Source: Pseudomonas putida
GTDB taxonomy: Bacteria; Pseudomonadota; Gammaproteobacteria; Pseudomonadales; Pseudomonadaceae
DNA: 64,000 nucleotides
NCBI GenBank assembly: GCA_029953615.1
Contig: CP124529.1
Location: forward strand, 2,694,998-2,758,997
Direction: 5' to 3'
Shown here: piece by piece, positions 20,508 through 29,959 of the stretch
How positions within the stretch are numbered: position 1 is the stretch's first letter
Layout of the letters: the number at the start of each line of letters is the position of its first letter
The notes under the pieces: generated by a model
What the model was told of the DNA's origin: nothing
The model's database searches: none
What the model saw: only the letters and a program-made list of their open reading frames with translations
Made by a program: the position numbers and the translations under genes

Positions 20508-21857
20508 TCAGGCAGCTTCGGTGAAGTCCACCAGCCGCACCGGGCGACGGAAGCCGGCGGTCAGTACCGCCAGGTACGCCAGGCCCAGGGCAAACCAGCA
20601 CAGGCCAATTACCAAAGTCAGTGCCGACAGGCTGGTCCACAGCCACAAGGTCAGTGCCAGCCCCACCAACGGCACCAAGCCATAGCACAGCAGCCCCTTG
20701 AGGTTACGCTGTGCACCATCGTCCATCAGGTGAGTCTTCACCACCGCCAGGTTCACCGCCGAAAACGCCACCAGCGCACCAAAGCTGATCAGCGAGGCGA
20801 GGGTAGCCAGGTCGATCACCAACGCCAGCAGCGAAAACGCCGACACCAGCGCAATGGCAAACACCGGGGTACCAAAGCGCGGCGACAGGTAACCAAAGCT
20901 GCGCCGAGGCAGTACGTTGTCGCGCCCCATGGTGAACAGGATGCGCGACACCGCTGCCTGCGAGGCCAGCGCCGAGCCCAGGCTGCCGGCCACATACGCC
21001 GCCGTGAAGAAGTTGGCCAGGAATTGCCCGCCCGCTTTGAACATCACCTCGTTTGCCGCCGCATCGGCATTGGCGAATGTGCTGCCCGGCAACACCAGCT
21101 GGCTGACATAGGCCAGCACGGTGAACAGCAAGCCGGCGAACAGGGTTGTGAGGATGATCGCCCGTGGCACGTCGCGGCGGGCATCGCGGCATTCTTCGGC
21201 CAAGGTCGATACGGCATCGAAGCCAAGGAACGACAGGCACAGCACCGCCGCGCCGGCCATGATCGGGCCGAAACCGGGCTTGGAGCCATCGCCCATCAGC
21301 GGCGTCAGCAGGTCCAGCGGCTGGCCGGCCAGCGACTGGCAGGACAGCGCGACGAACACCACGATGAACACGATCTGCGCGCCAACGATCAGGTTGCTGG
21401 TCTTGGCCACCGAGTGAATGCCGACCACATTGAGCACGGTCACCAGGGCAATCGAGGCCAGCGCGATCGACCACGCCGGGATGGCCGGGAAGGCGATGTT
21501 GAGGAACAGGCCGATCAGCAGGTAGTTGATCATTGGCAGGAACAGGTAATCCAGCAGCAGCGACCAGCCGGCGAGGAAGCCGACGTTTGGGCCGAAGGCC
21601 ATGTTGGTGTAGGAGTACGCCGAACCTGCGACCGGGAAGCGCTTGACCATGAAGCTGTAGGACGCGGCGGTGAACAGCATGGCCACCAGGGTAACCATGT
21701 AGGCGCCGGCGGTGCGGCCACCAGTAAGTTCGGTGACGATACCGTAGGTGGTGAAGATGGTCAGCGGGACCATGTACACCAGGCCGAAGAACACCAGGGC
21801 GGGCAGGCCGAGAACACGGCGGAGCTGGACGGGGGTGGAGCTGGGTGGGTTGGCCAT
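20508..21857 (-). CDS. APC-superfamily amino acid/polyamine permease
   Basis: Inner-membrane transporter of 449 residues with about twelve hydrophobic segments. It opens MANPPSSTPVQLRRVLGLPA and then VYMVPLTIFTTYGIVTELTGG. The membrane-1 GxG-like region and the LSFLGFDAVSTLAEECRD helix-6 motif are typical of the family, closest in feel to putrescine/amino-acid importers. The substrate cannot be assigned. An in-frame GTG at 21908 would add 17 charged residues, but GGA is better spaced before the ATG used. No clear operon partner. Confidence 0.88.
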   Translation of the reverse strand: MANPPSSTPVQLRRVLGLPALVFFGLVYMVPLTIFTTYGIVTELTGGRTAGAYMVTLVAMLFTAASYSFMVKRFPVAGSAYSYTNMAFGPNVGFLAGWSLLLDYLFLPMINYLLIGLFLNIAFPAIPAWSIALASIALVTVLNVVGIHSVAKTSNLIVGAQIVFIVVFVALSCQSLAGQPLDLLTPLMGDGSKPGFGPIMAGAAVLCLSFLGFDAVSTLAEECRDARRDVPRAIILTTLFAGLLFTVLAYVSQLVLPGSTFANADAAANEVMFKAGGQFLANFFTAAYVAGSLGSALASQAAVSRILFTMGRDNVLPRRSFGYLSPRFGTPVFAIALVSAFSLLALVIDLATLASLISFGALVAFSAVNLAVVKTHLMDDGAQRNLKGLLCYGLVPLVGLALTLWLWTSLSALTLVIGLCWFALGLAYLAVLTAGFRRPVRLVDFTEAA

Positions 21858-21993
21858 CGTTCGATCCAGAGCGTTTTTGTAGTTGTGCTTTGGTCGATTT
21901 TTATCCACTTAGGTGGGGTGTGACAAAGAAGTAATCCTAATGCTGATTATTAGCCTGGGTTTTAATCGGAAGTCTGTGATACCTGTACCCGCC

Positions 21994-22085
21994 TCTTCGC
22001 GGGCTCGCCCGCTCCCACAGGATTACCACAGCCCCTGAAGGTGGCGCCGCCCCTGTGGGAGCGGGCGAGCCCGCGAAGAGGCCGG
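21994..22085. repeat. REP pair
   Basis: Inverted cores TTCGCGGGCTCGCCCGCTCC and GGAGCGGGCGAGCCCGCGAA. Confidence 0.9.
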
Positions 22086-22102
22086 CACAGCCAATAGAGC
22101 TT

Positions 22103-22990
22103 TCAGCCCATTTCCGCCCGCAGCTGCTCGATCCGCTGGTCCTTCTCCACCCATAGCTGATTCACCCAAGCCTGCACGGTCTGACGAAACTCAGGATCAT
22201 TCTCGTAATGCCCCGCCCACAGCGCCGGGTCCAGCTCGCGCACCTGAATGTCGATAATCACCCGGCTGATGCTGCCATTGAGCAGGTCCCAGAACCCCGG
22301 CGCCTTGTTGCCGGGGTAGACGATGGTCACGTCGAGCAAGGCATCCAGCTGCTCACCCAATGCCGCCAGCACAAACGCTACCCCGCCCGCCTTGGGTTTG
22401 AGCAGGTAGCGATAAGGCGACTGCTGTTCCTGGCGCTTGGCCTCGGTAAAGCGGGTGCCTTCCAGGTAGTTCACCACGGTCACCGGCTGGCGCTTGAACA
22501 GCTCGCAGGCGGCCTTGGTGATTTCCAGGTCCTTGCCCTTCAGCTCCGGGTGCTTCTCCAGGAAGGCCTTGCTGTAGCGCTTCATGAACGGGTAATCCAG
22601 CCCCCACCAGGCCAGGCCCAGCAACGGTACCCAGATCAGTTCCTTCTTCAGGAAGAACTTGAAGAACGGTGTACGGCGGTTGAGGCTTTCGATCAGTGCG
22701 GGGATATCGACCCAGGTCTGGTGGTTGCTCACGGCCAGGTATGAGGTGTCCTTGCGCAGGTTCTCGACACCGCGGATGTCCCACTTTGTAGGGATGCACA
22801 GGGCAAAGATGGCCTTGTCGATCTCCGACCAGGTCTCGGCCACCCACATCACTGCCCACGAGGCATAGTCACGGCCGCGGCCCGGCAGCACCAGTTTGAG
22901 CAGGGCGAAGACCAGCAGCGGGCAGATCAACACCAGGGTGTTGAGCAGCAGCAGGGTGGTAGTGAGAATGCCGGTCAGCAGGCGACGCAT
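22103..22990 (-). CDS. PlsC-type acyltransferase (YihG-like)
   Basis: Membrane-bound acyltransferase of 295 residues. A hydrophobic N-terminus (LLTGILTTTLLLLNTLVLIC) anchors it. The catalytic HX4D motif is NHQTWVD, the acceptor motif is EGTRFT, and a third family block reads KPKAGGVAFVLAAL. These are the marks of 1-acylglycerol-3-phosphate acyltransferases. Length and the WSEIDKAIFALCIPTKWDIRG block suggest the YihG subgroup rather than the housekeeping PlsC, so the acyl acceptor is uncertain. Confidence 0.87.
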   Translation of the reverse strand: MRRLLTGILTTTLLLLNTLVLICPLLVFALLKLVLPGRGRDYASWAVMWVAETWSEIDKAIFALCIPTKWDIRGVENLRKDTSYLAVSNHQTWVDIPALIESLNRRTPFFKFFLKKELIWVPLLGLAWWGLDYPFMKRYSKAFLEKHPELKGKDLEITKAACELFKRQPVTVVNYLEGTRFTEAKRQEQQSPYRYLLKPKAGGVAFVLAALGEQLDALLDVTIVYPGNKAPGFWDLLNGSISRVIIDIQVRELDPALWAGHYENDPEFRQTVQAWVNQLWVEKDQRIEQLRAEMG

Positions 22991-23172
22991 AAAGAGACTC
23001 TTGTTGTGGGAGATAAACGGTTGGCAATGATAAGCAGGGCGCTGGCCTACGCCAAATTTCCCATGCCCGGCGGCGCAGACAAATGTTTCACAATTTGTTG
23101 GTTAACCTTGTGACAGCGAACCTATCCTGCCAGTGCAGTCTAAGCACTGACACTTCTCAAGGAAGCCTGCCT

Positions 23173-23673
23173 GTGAAATCTCTGCTTGCCCTGTTGTCGT
23201 TGTTGGCGCTGCCGGTCATGGCCGCCGAGCCCACCCTCTATGGCCGTTACGAGAACATAGCCCTGCCCGAACTGGGCGAAACCCTGAAAGCCAAGATGGA
23301 TACTGGCGCCTTTACCGCGTCGCTGTCGGCCAAGGATATCGAGCTGTTCACCCGCGATGGTGACGAGTGGGTGCGCTTCCGCCTGGCGACCAAGGATTCG
23401 GATGGCAAGGTGTACGAGCACAAGGTCTCGCGCATCAGCAAGATCAAGGGCCGTGCCGATGAAGAAGACGAAGGCGATGCGCCGGAAATCTCCAAGCGCC
23501 CGGTGGTCGACCTGGAGCTGTGCCTGGGTGACGTGAAACGCACCGTCGAGGTTAACCTGGTGGACCGCAGCAGCTTCAACTACCCGCTGCTGGTGGGGTC
23601 CAAGGCATTGCGCGAGTTCAAGGCGGCGGTAAACCCGGCGAAGAAGTTTACCGCCGGCAAGCCGGGCTGCTGA
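23173..23673 (+). CDS. RimK-associated retropepsin-like protease family protein (exported)
   Basis: A 166-residue protein with a signal peptide (MKSLLALLSLLALPVMAAEP). A putative aspartic-protease-like core follows, with KAKMDTGAFTASLSA giving the D-T-G-A active-site signature and NYPLLVGSKALREF near the end. It matches the family annotated as 'ATP-dependent zinc protease' (Zn_protease). The start is a GTG with AAGGAAG about seven bases ahead; a longer frame from 23083 has no signal peptide at its own start. An acidic insert (RADEEDEGDAPE) is visible. Target unknown. Confidence 0.8.
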   Translation: MKSLLALLSLLALPVMAAEPTLYGRYENIALPELGETLKAKMDTGAFTASLSAKDIELFTRDGDEWVRFRLATKDSDGKVYEHKVSRISKIKGRADEEDEGDAPEISKRPVVDLELCLGDVKRTVEVNLVDRSSFNYPLLVGSKALREFKAAVNPAKKFTAGKPGC

Positions 23674-23693
23674 TGGCGAGGCGCCTGTAGCGG

Positions 23694-23765
23694 CCCTTTC
23701 GCGGGCTCGCCCGCTCCCACAGGTACGGCGCATACCCTGTGGGAGCGGGCGTGCCCGCGAAGAGG
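23694..23765. repeat. REP pair
   Basis: Inverted cores TTCGCGGGCTCGCCCGCTCC and GGAGCGGGCGTGCCCGCGAA between converging genes. Confidence 0.9.
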
Positions 23766-23769
23766 CCCT

Positions 23770-24393
23770 TCAGGCTACCGGCGCGGTGGCAACCATGGAA
23801 GGCCGCTTGACCACCTCGGCATACCACGCCGCCAACCCAGGCTGCTGCTCACGCCAGCCGAACCCGGGCTGGCGCAAATCCAGATACCCCAGCGCACAGG
23901 CCACGCCAATCGCTGCCAGGTCGAACCCGGACATCAGCTCAGGCAAATGCTCCTGCTCCAGGTTGGCCAGGCTACGGCGAATCTTGTCGCCCTGTGCCTG
24001 CAGCCAGCCGTCCCAGCGCTTGTCTTCAGGCCGCAGGAAGCTTTCATAGCGCGACGACACCGCCGCATCCATGATCGCATCGGCCTGCGACACCAGCGTC
24101 ATGCGGCGCCAACGCGCCGAGCCTTCGCGCGGCAGCAGCGGCAGGCCAACGTGCTGCAGGTCCAGGTATTCGCAGATCACCCGGCTGTCGTGCAGTACGG
24201 TCCCGTCTACCAGGCGCAGGGCCGGGATCTTGCCGATCGGGTTGTCCTGGTTCAGTTGCAGGTCGCCGCTGACCGGGCTGATGTTCACCGGCTGCAGCTT
24301 CACACGCTCAAGCTGGCCAGTCTCGTGCAACACCACCATGACCTTGCGCACGAATGGCGACAATGGCGAGTGGAACAGGGTCATCGTGCTCAT
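23770..24393 (-). CDS. Glutathione S-transferase family protein
   Basis: Cytosolic GST-like protein of 207 residues. The thioredoxin-fold N-domain reads LFHSPLSPFVRKVMVVLHE. The glutathione-contact region includes NPIGKIPALRLVDG and LHDSRVICEYLD. A helical C-domain (YLDLRQPGFGWREQQPGLAAW) follows. Ser/Pro near residues 9-13 suggests a serine-type catalytic site. It starts three bases after the msrA stop, so the two form an operon, consistent with a shared role in oxidative damage. Confidence 0.9.
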   Translation of the reverse strand: MSTMTLFHSPLSPFVRKVMVVLHETGQLERVKLQPVNISPVSGDLQLNQDNPIGKIPALRLVDGTVLHDSRVICEYLDLQHVGLPLLPREGSARWRRMTLVSQADAIMDAAVSSRYESFLRPEDKRWDGWLQAQGDKIRRSLANLEQEHLPELMSGFDLAAIGVACALGYLDLRQPGFGWREQQPGLAAWYAEVVKRPSMVATAPVA

Positions 24394-24396
24394 GCG

Positions 24397-25065
24397 TCAG
24401 TTACCCTGCAGGCTCGGTGGCAGGCACACACCGGTGCCGCCGATGCCGCAGTAGCCGTCCGGGTTCTTGGCCAGGTACTGCTGGTGGTAGGCCTCGGCGA
24501 AGTACACGGTCGGCGCCTGGTCGATTTCGGTGGTGATCTCGCCGAAGCCAGCCTTGGTCAGTTCGGCCTGGAACGCGTCGCGGCTGGCCTTGGCCTGTTC
24601 CAGCTGTTCAGGGCTGGTGCAGTAGATGGCCGAGCGGTACTGGGTGCCGATGTCGTTGCCCTGGCGCATGCCCTGGGTCGGGTTGTGCAGTTCCCAGAAC
24701 ATCGCCAGCAGCTCGCGGTAGCTGACCTTGTCCTTGTCGAACACTACCAGCACCACTTCGGTATGGCCGGTCAGGCCCGAGCACACTTCCTCGTAGGTGG
24801 GGTGGGGGGTGAAGCCGCCGGCGTAGCCAACCACCGTGCTGACCACGCCCTCACGCTGCCAGAAGCGGCGCTCGGCGCCCCAGAAGCAGCCCAGGCCGAA
24901 GATGGCGAAGTCGATGGCGCCTTCGAAGAAGGGGCCGAGCAGAGGCGTGTCCTTGAACACGTAATGGAACTCGGGCAGCTTCATTGGCGTTTCGCGGCCA
25001 GGCAGGGCCTGCTCCGCGGTAGGCATGACGTTTTTGTTCACCAGGATTTCCGAACGCAGGACCAT
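24397..25065 (-). CDS. msrA: Peptide methionine sulfoxide reductase A
   Basis: Reduces methionine S-sulfoxide in proteins. The 222 residues start [20 protein letters not shown]. The catalytic Cys is in [13 protein letters not shown], with [20 protein letters not shown] next. A C-terminal resolving-cysteine region reads [14 protein letters not shown]. An upstream extension of 21 codons runs into a REP element and is rejected. First gene of the msrA-gst pair. Confidence 0.95.
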   Translation of the reverse strand: MVLRSEILVNKNVMPTAEQALPGRETPMKLPEFHYVFKDTPLLGPFFEGAIDFAIFGLGCFWGAERRFWQREGVVSTVVGYAGGFTPHPTYEEVCSGLTGHTEVVLVVFDKDKVSYRELLAMFWELHNPTQGMRQGNDIGTQYRSAIYCTSPEQLEQAKASRDAFQAELTKAGFGEITTEIDQAPTVYFAEAYHQQYLAKNPDGYCGIGGTGVCLPPSLQGN

Positions 25066-25100
25066 GGCCGTTCCTCTGTATGGCAGTTGAATAGGTGTTG

Positions 25101-25195
25101 GGGCCTTCGCGGGCATGCCCGCTCCCACAGGGTCACCACAGGATTTGAATGTTGTGGGATACCTGTGGGAGCGGGCGTGCCCGCGAAAGGGCCCG
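25101..25195. repeat. REP pair
   Basis: Inverted cores TTCGCGGGCATGCCCGCTCC and GGAGCGGGCGTGCCCGCGAA. Confidence 0.9.
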
Positions 25196-25230
25196 AATGG
25201 TTTCTATAGTGCCCGAGGTTTACGCGGCTG

Positions 25231-27921
25231 TCAGGCCAGTGGGCCACGCGGGTAGCGCTTCAGCCGTTCAGCCAGCTCGCGCCCCGGAATCGGCCGGTCG
25301 AACAGGTAGCCCTGGCCCACGTCGCAGCGGTGCCGGCGCAGGAACGCCAGCTGCTCCGGCGTCTCGATACCCTCGGCCACCACTTTCAGCTTGAGGTTGT
25401 GCGCCATGGCCACCACCGCCGAGGTGATTTCCATGTCGTCCTGGTTGTCCGGGATTTCATTGATGAAACTGCGGTCGATCTTGAGGATGTCGATCGGAAA
25501 CTTCTTCAGGTAGCTCAGCGACGAATAACCGGTGCCGAAGTCGTCCATGGCCAGGGTCAGGCCCAGGGCCTTCAGCTCATCCAGTTGGCGGTGGGTGTCT
25601 TCGCTGGCCTCCAGCAGCAGGCCTTCGGTCAGCTCCAGCTCCAGCAGGTGCGGGGGCAGGGCTTCTTCCTTGAGGATGGTGCTGATCGACGCCACCAGGT
25701 CCGGGTCGGAGAACTGCTTGGGCGACAGGTTGATGGCTACATGCAGGTTGCCCATGCCGGCCTCGCGCAGCTGCTTGCTCATGCGGCACGACTGGCGCAC
25801 CACCCATTTGCCGATGGGGATGATCAGGCCGGTCTCTTCCGCCACGCTGATGAACTGGTCGGGGCGGATCATGCCGCGCTCGGGGTGGTTCCAGCGCAGC
25901 AGCGCTTCCAGCCCCAGCAGGCGGCCACTGCGCAGGCACAGCTTGGGCTGGTAGAACACCTCCAGCTCGTTCTGGGTCAGGGCGCGACGCAGGTTGTTTT
26001 CGACGAACAGCTTGTAGCTGGCTTCGGCATTGAGTACTTCGGTAAACACCTGCACCTGGTGCTTGCCGTTGGCCTTGGCCTTGTGCAGCGCCAGGCCGGC
26101 ATTTTTCATCAGGCTGGCCGGGTCGGCGCCGTGCAGTGGCGCGCAGGCCAGGCCCACCGAGGCGGTGACGTTGATCAGCTGGTTGTCGACGAACATCGGC
26201 TTGTCGAGCGTGTTCAGCAATTGCTGGGCGACACCTTGGCCATCTTCCAGGCGGGTGTCGTCGAGCAGCACGGCGAACTCGTTACTGGCAAAGCGTGCCA
26301 GGATGCCGCCGGCATGCAGGCTGTTGCGCAGGCGCCGGGCCAGGCTGATCAGCAGCTTGTCGCCGGTCTGGTGGCCGAGGCTGTCGTTGATGCGCTTGAA
26401 GTTGTCGATGTCCACCAGCAGCAGGCACATCGAGTTCTCGCCATCACGGGCAAAGCGCTCGTCCAGGCTGCGGATGAACGCCGGGCGGTTGCCCAGGTTG
26501 GTCAGGTTGTCGGTGTAGGCCAGGCGTTCGATGCGCTGCTGGGCCAGCTTGGTCTGGGTGACGTCCTCGTAGATGCCGATGTAGTGGGTCAGCTCGCGGT
26601 TGTCGCCGTAGACCTTGGATATCGACAGCTGGCCCCAGTAGGGCTCGAGGTTCTTGCGCCGGCTCTTGAATTCACCCTGCCAGCTGTTGCCCATGGCCAG
26701 GCTCGACGGCGAGTCGAACAGCAGTTCGCTGAGGTTCTCCAGCGCCGGCAGCTCGCCCAGGTGGCGGCCTTGCACTTCCTCGGTGCTGTACTGGGTGATG
26801 GCGGTAAAGCTGGGGTTGACGTACTCCACCACGCCGTCGCGGTTGACCAGCAGGAAGGCGCTGGCGCTCTGCTCGACCGCCCGCTGGAACAGGTGCAGGG
26901 CGCTGGCGGCGGTGCGCCGGTTATGGTTGGTGATGACCTGGGCGAACTGGTCGGCCAGCTCGCCGGCAAAGGCGATTTCGTCCGACTGCCAGGCCCGGGT
27001 CTGGCCGGTCTGCTCAAGGCACAGCACACCGACTACCTGACCATCGACGCGAATGCTGGCATCAAGCATCGCCTTGTTTTCCGGGCACAGGCTTTGTGCC
27101 AGGGCGCGGGTGCGCGGGTCGTGGCCGGCATTATGGGCATCGATGGCACGGCTGGTGTGCAGCGCGTCGAGGTAATCGGGGAAGCGGCTGGCATCTATGG
27201 CTTCGGGCTGGCGGTGCTCTTGCGCTTCCCGGTACCAGGCGGTGATCGGCTCCAGGCGCTGGTCTTCCAGGTGCCAGATGCTGGCAATGTCGACCTTGTA
27301 GATCTCGCAGGCGCTCCGGGTAATCAGCTGGGCGGCTTCCCGCAATGAATTCCCGACGCTGTAGCGCTGGCGGGCCAGGCGCAGGATCAGGTCCTGCTGG
27401 CCGCGTACCCGCTCCAGGTGCTCGAGTTGTTCCTGCTGCGCGCGCTGGTTCAGTTGCAGCGCCAGTTGCAGCCGGTTGTTGCGCGATTCCAGGTCGCTGG
27501 CAGGGGCTTCGCCGGTATCCTCGGCGTGGTCGTCGAGCACGCTCAGGTAGCCGCGCAACAGGTGGCGGTTGTGCTGCTTGTAGGCTTCCCCGGCCTCCAG
27601 CAGGCGTAGCGATGCAGTTGGCGTGTGCAAGGTGTAGCGCACGCGGTAGTAGCCGCGCTGGGCCAGTTGCAACTGGATCTCGTCGTGCAGTCGGTAGCGG
27701 GCCTCGGGCTCCATCAGGCTGGCATAGGGCGCGTCTACCAGGGCGCACAGGTCGCCGGCATGCAGGCCGAACTGGCGCTCGCAGGCCGGGTCGAGGTAGA
27801 GCATGGCCCACGTGGCTTCGTTGAGCCTTTCGAAACGCAGCATGCCGAGCCGCGAGGGCACGGGTAACTGCGTGACGACCTCGGCCACCACACGGCTGGC
27901 GGCATCGGGTTGGCTTTTCAT
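25231..27921 (-). CDS. PAS-GAF-PAS-GGDEF-EAL cyclic-di-GMP protein, probably a phosphodiesterase
   Basis: Predicted cytosolic regulator of 896 residues. Order: a PAS-like domain (residues ~20-130), a coiled coil, a GAF domain (~200-345), a PAS domain (~355-465, with QSASAFLLVNRDGVVEYVNP), GGDEF, then EAL. The GGDEF active-site loop reads RFASNEFAVLL instead of GG(D/E)EF, so it should not make c-di-GMP. The EAL domain keeps its catalytic residues (EALLRW, NLSPKQF, ELTEGLL, DDFGTGYSSLSYLKKFPID, AEGIET). It therefore probably degrades c-di-GMP under sensory control. No membrane segment. An ATG 30 codons upstream is possible but begins in unconserved sequence. Confidence 0.9.
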   Translation of the reverse strand: MKSQPDAASRVVAEVVTQLPVPSRLGMLRFERLNEATWAMLYLDPACERQFGLHAGDLCALVDAPYASLMEPEARYRLHDEIQLQLAQRGYYRVRYTLHTPTASLRLLEAGEAYKQHNRHLLRGYLSVLDDHAEDTGEAPASDLESRNNRLQLALQLNQRAQQEQLEHLERVRGQQDLILRLARQRYSVGNSLREAAQLITRSACEIYKVDIASIWHLEDQRLEPITAWYREAQEHRQPEAIDASRFPDYLDALHTSRAIDAHNAGHDPRTRALAQSLCPENKAMLDASIRVDGQVVGVLCLEQTGQTRAWQSDEIAFAGELADQFAQVITNHNRRTAASALHLFQRAVEQSASAFLLVNRDGVVEYVNPSFTAITQYSTEEVQGRHLGELPALENLSELLFDSPSSLAMGNSWQGEFKSRRKNLEPYWGQLSISKVYGDNRELTHYIGIYEDVTQTKLAQQRIERLAYTDNLTNLGNRPAFIRSLDERFARDGENSMCLLLVDIDNFKRINDSLGHQTGDKLLISLARRLRNSLHAGGILARFASNEFAVLLDDTRLEDGQGVAQQLLNTLDKPMFVDNQLINVTASVGLACAPLHGADPASLMKNAGLALHKAKANGKHQVQVFTEVLNAEASYKLFVENNLRRALTQNELEVFYQPKLCLRSGRLLGLEALLRWNHPERGMIRPDQFISVAEETGLIIPIGKWVVRQSCRMSKQLREAGMGNLHVAINLSPKQFSDPDLVASISTILKEEALPPHLLELELTEGLLLEASEDTHRQLDELKALGLTLAMDDFGTGYSSLSYLKKFPIDILKIDRSFINEIPDNQDDMEITSAVVAMAHNLKLKVVAEGIETPEQLAFLRRHRCDVGQGYLFDRPIPGRELAERLKRYPRGPLA

Positions 27922-28076
27922 CGAAGACTCGCTTGAAGAGGTAACGCGGCTTTGGGGCAGCGGCGGATTCGGCAAGGTTGCATCATGTCCCGGGGGCTGG
28001 CAAGCAGCCATGCGTGATGCTGTGGACGGGTTATCGGCTGTTTGGTCGGAATCTGTAGGTTGACTGGAGATCCTGG

Positions 28077-28193
28077 GGCCGCTTTGCGGCCCATCGCCGG
28101 CAAGCCAGCTCCCACAGGTACAGCACAGGGTTCAAGGGCTGTGTAATCCCTGTGGGAGCGGGCAAGCCCGCGAAGGGCTGCAAAGCAGCCCCA
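28077..28193. repeat. REP pair of mixed type
   Basis: One element has the GCCGGCAAGCCAGCTCCCAC core and its inverted partner the GGGAGCGGGCAAGCCCGCGA core. Outer arms GCTTTGCGGCCC and GGGCTGCAAAGCAGCC also pair loosely. Confidence 0.88.
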
Positions 28194-28211
28194 ATGTGCC
28201 TTTTGCCAGGC

Positions 28212-28293
28212 AAAAAAAAGCCCCGCCAAGCGACGGGGTTGAGGTACGAGCGTGGCAGCTCGAAAGGGTACTGCCCCTCGCAAGGAGGGGCAG
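28212..28293 (-). terminator. Tandem hairpins terminating the aceEF operon
   Basis: Ten bases past the aceF stop is CTGCCCCTC-cttgc-type stem-loop (28271-28293). Further on, CCCCG...CGGGG is followed on the minus strand by a run of eight Ts (28212-28238). The second is a good rho-independent terminator. Confidence 0.88.
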
Positions 28294-28302
28294 TGTGCTG
28301 CC

Positions 28303-29946
28303 TTACAGCAGCATGGTGCGGATATCGCCCAGCACGTCGCCCAGGCGCTTGGTGAAGCGCGCGGCGGCAGCGCCGTTGATCACACGGTGATCGTAGGACA
28401 GCGACAGCGGCAGCATCAGCTTCGGCTGGAAGGCCTTGCCATCCCAGACCGGCTGCATGGTCGCCTTGGAGACGCCCAGGATAGCCACTTCCGGCGCGTT
28501 GACGATCGGCGTGAAGCCGGTGCCGCCAATGTGGCCGAGGCTGGAGATGGTGAAGCAAGCGCCTTGCATCTCGTCGGCCGACAGCTTCTTGGTGCGGGCT
28601 TTTTCGGCCAGCGCAGCCGCTTCGGCAGCCAGTTGCAGCAGGCTCTTCTGGTCGACGTTCTTGATCACAGGCACCAGCAGGCCGTCCGGGGTGTCCACGG
28701 CAAAGCCGATGTGCACGTACTTCTTGCGGATGATGGCCTTGCCGCTTGGCGCCAGCGAGCTGTTGAAGTCCGGCAGTTCCTTGAGCAGGAACGCACAGGC
28801 CTTGAGCAGCAGTGGCAGCACGGTCAGCTTCACGCCAGCCTTCTCGGCCACGGCCTTCTGCGCAACGCGGAAGGCTTCCAGCTCGGTGATGTCGGCGGAG
28901 TCGAACTGGGTAACGTGCGGCACGTTGAGCCAGCTGCGGTGCAGGTTTGCAGCACCGACCTGCATCAGGCGGGTCAGGGCCACTTCTTCCACTTCACCGA
29001 ACTTGCTGAAGTCCACGGCAGGGATCGGCGGGATGCCGGCGCCGCCGGTCGCACCGGCGGCTGCCGGAGCTTCCTTGGCCTTCTGCATCATTGCCTTGAC
29101 GTAGACCTGCACGTCTTCTTTCAGGATGCGGCCGTGCGGACCGGTCGCGGCAACCGCGCCCAGGTCGACGCCGAATTCACGGGCCAGCTGGCGTACTGCC
29201 GGGCCGGCGTGAACCTTGGCGTTGCTGCCGGCAGCCGGTGCGGTAGCGACCGGTGCAGGAGCAGCAGCCGGAGCGGCTGCGGCAGGTGCGGCGGCCGGAG
29301 CCGCCTCAGCCTTGGCCGGGGCAGCAGCGGCGGCCGGAGCCGGAGCGGCAGCAGGCGCGGCGCCAGCAACCTTGAGCTTGAAGATCAGGTCGCCAGTGCC
29401 GACTTCGTCTTCCAGTTTGCACAGCACTTCTTCGACCACGCCGGCAGCCGGCGACGGGATTTCCATGGAGGCCTTGTCGGACTCCAGGGTGATCAGCGAC
29501 TGGTCAGCTTCGACGGTGTCGCCGACCTTGACCAGCACTTCGATGATCTTGGCCTTGCCCGACGAGCCGATGTCCGGCACGTGGATGTCCTGCACGCTGG
29601 CGGCAGCCGGGGCTGCGGCCGGAGCTGGGGCAGGGGCGGCTTCAGCGGCAGGAGCCGGCGCAGCAGCCTGGGCCGGAGCGGCAGCAGGAGCCTCAGGGGC
29701 CGCAGCAGCGGCGCCCTCGGCTTCCAGGACCAGCAGCTCGTCGCCTTCTTTCAGGCGATCGCCCAGCTTGACCTTCAGTTCCTTGATCACGCCGGCCTTC
29801 GGTGCCGGGATCTCCATGGAGGCCTTGTCGGACTCCAGGGTCAGCAGGCTCTGGTCAGCCTCGATACGATCACCGACCTTGACGAACAGCTCGATGATTT
29901 CACCTTCACCGCTGCCGATGTCAGGTACGCGAATGAGTTCGCTCAC
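28303..29946 (-). CDS. aceF: Pyruvate dehydrogenase E2, dihydrolipoamide acetyltransferase
   Basis: Core of the pyruvate dehydrogenase complex. The 547 residues comprise two lipoyl domains, each with ESDKASMEIP around the lipoylated Lys (near residues 42 and 159). Ala/Pro-rich linkers separate them from an E3/E1-binding domain (VHAGPAVRQLAREFGVDLGA) and the CoA acyltransferase domain, whose catalytic stretch is LSYDHRVINGAAAARF. It lies 13 bases after aceE, sharing its transcript. Two lipoyl domains is the normal Pseudomonas number. Confidence 0.96.
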   Translation of the reverse strand: MSELIRVPDIGSGEGEIIELFVKVGDRIEADQSLLTLESDKASMEIPAPKAGVIKELKVKLGDRLKEGDELLVLEAEGAAAAAPEAPAAAPAQAAAPAPAAEAAPAPAPAAAPAAASVQDIHVPDIGSSGKAKIIEVLVKVGDTVEADQSLITLESDKASMEIPSPAAGVVEEVLCKLEDEVGTGDLIFKLKVAGAAPAAAPAPAAAAAPAKAEAAPAAAPAAAAPAAAPAPVATAPAAGSNAKVHAGPAVRQLAREFGVDLGAVAATGPHGRILKEDVQVYVKAMMQKAKEAPAAAGATGGAGIPPIPAVDFSKFGEVEEVALTRLMQVGAANLHRSWLNVPHVTQFDSADITELEAFRVAQKAVAEKAGVKLTVLPLLLKACAFLLKELPDFNSSLAPSGKAIIRKKYVHIGFAVDTPDGLLVPVIKNVDQKSLLQLAAEAAALAEKARTKKLSADEMQGACFTISSLGHIGGTGFTPIVNAPEVAILGVSKATMQPVWDGKAFQPKLMLPLSLSYDHRVINGAAAARFTKRLGDVLGDIRTMLL

Positions 29947-29959
29947 TTAAAAATACTCC

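Larger units (their letters stand above)
27922..28302. other. Spacer between aceF and the EAL gene
   Basis: 381 bases: a REP pair (28077-28193), two hairpins just after the aceF stop (listed separately), and about 150 bases that should hold the promoter of the EAL-protein gene. No gene seen. Confidence 0.6.

Noticed and set aside
28303..29946. Long + strand frame opposite aceF full of Gly/Arg/Ser
   Set aside because: It is the shadow of the Ala/Pro-rich lipoyl linkers of aceF.
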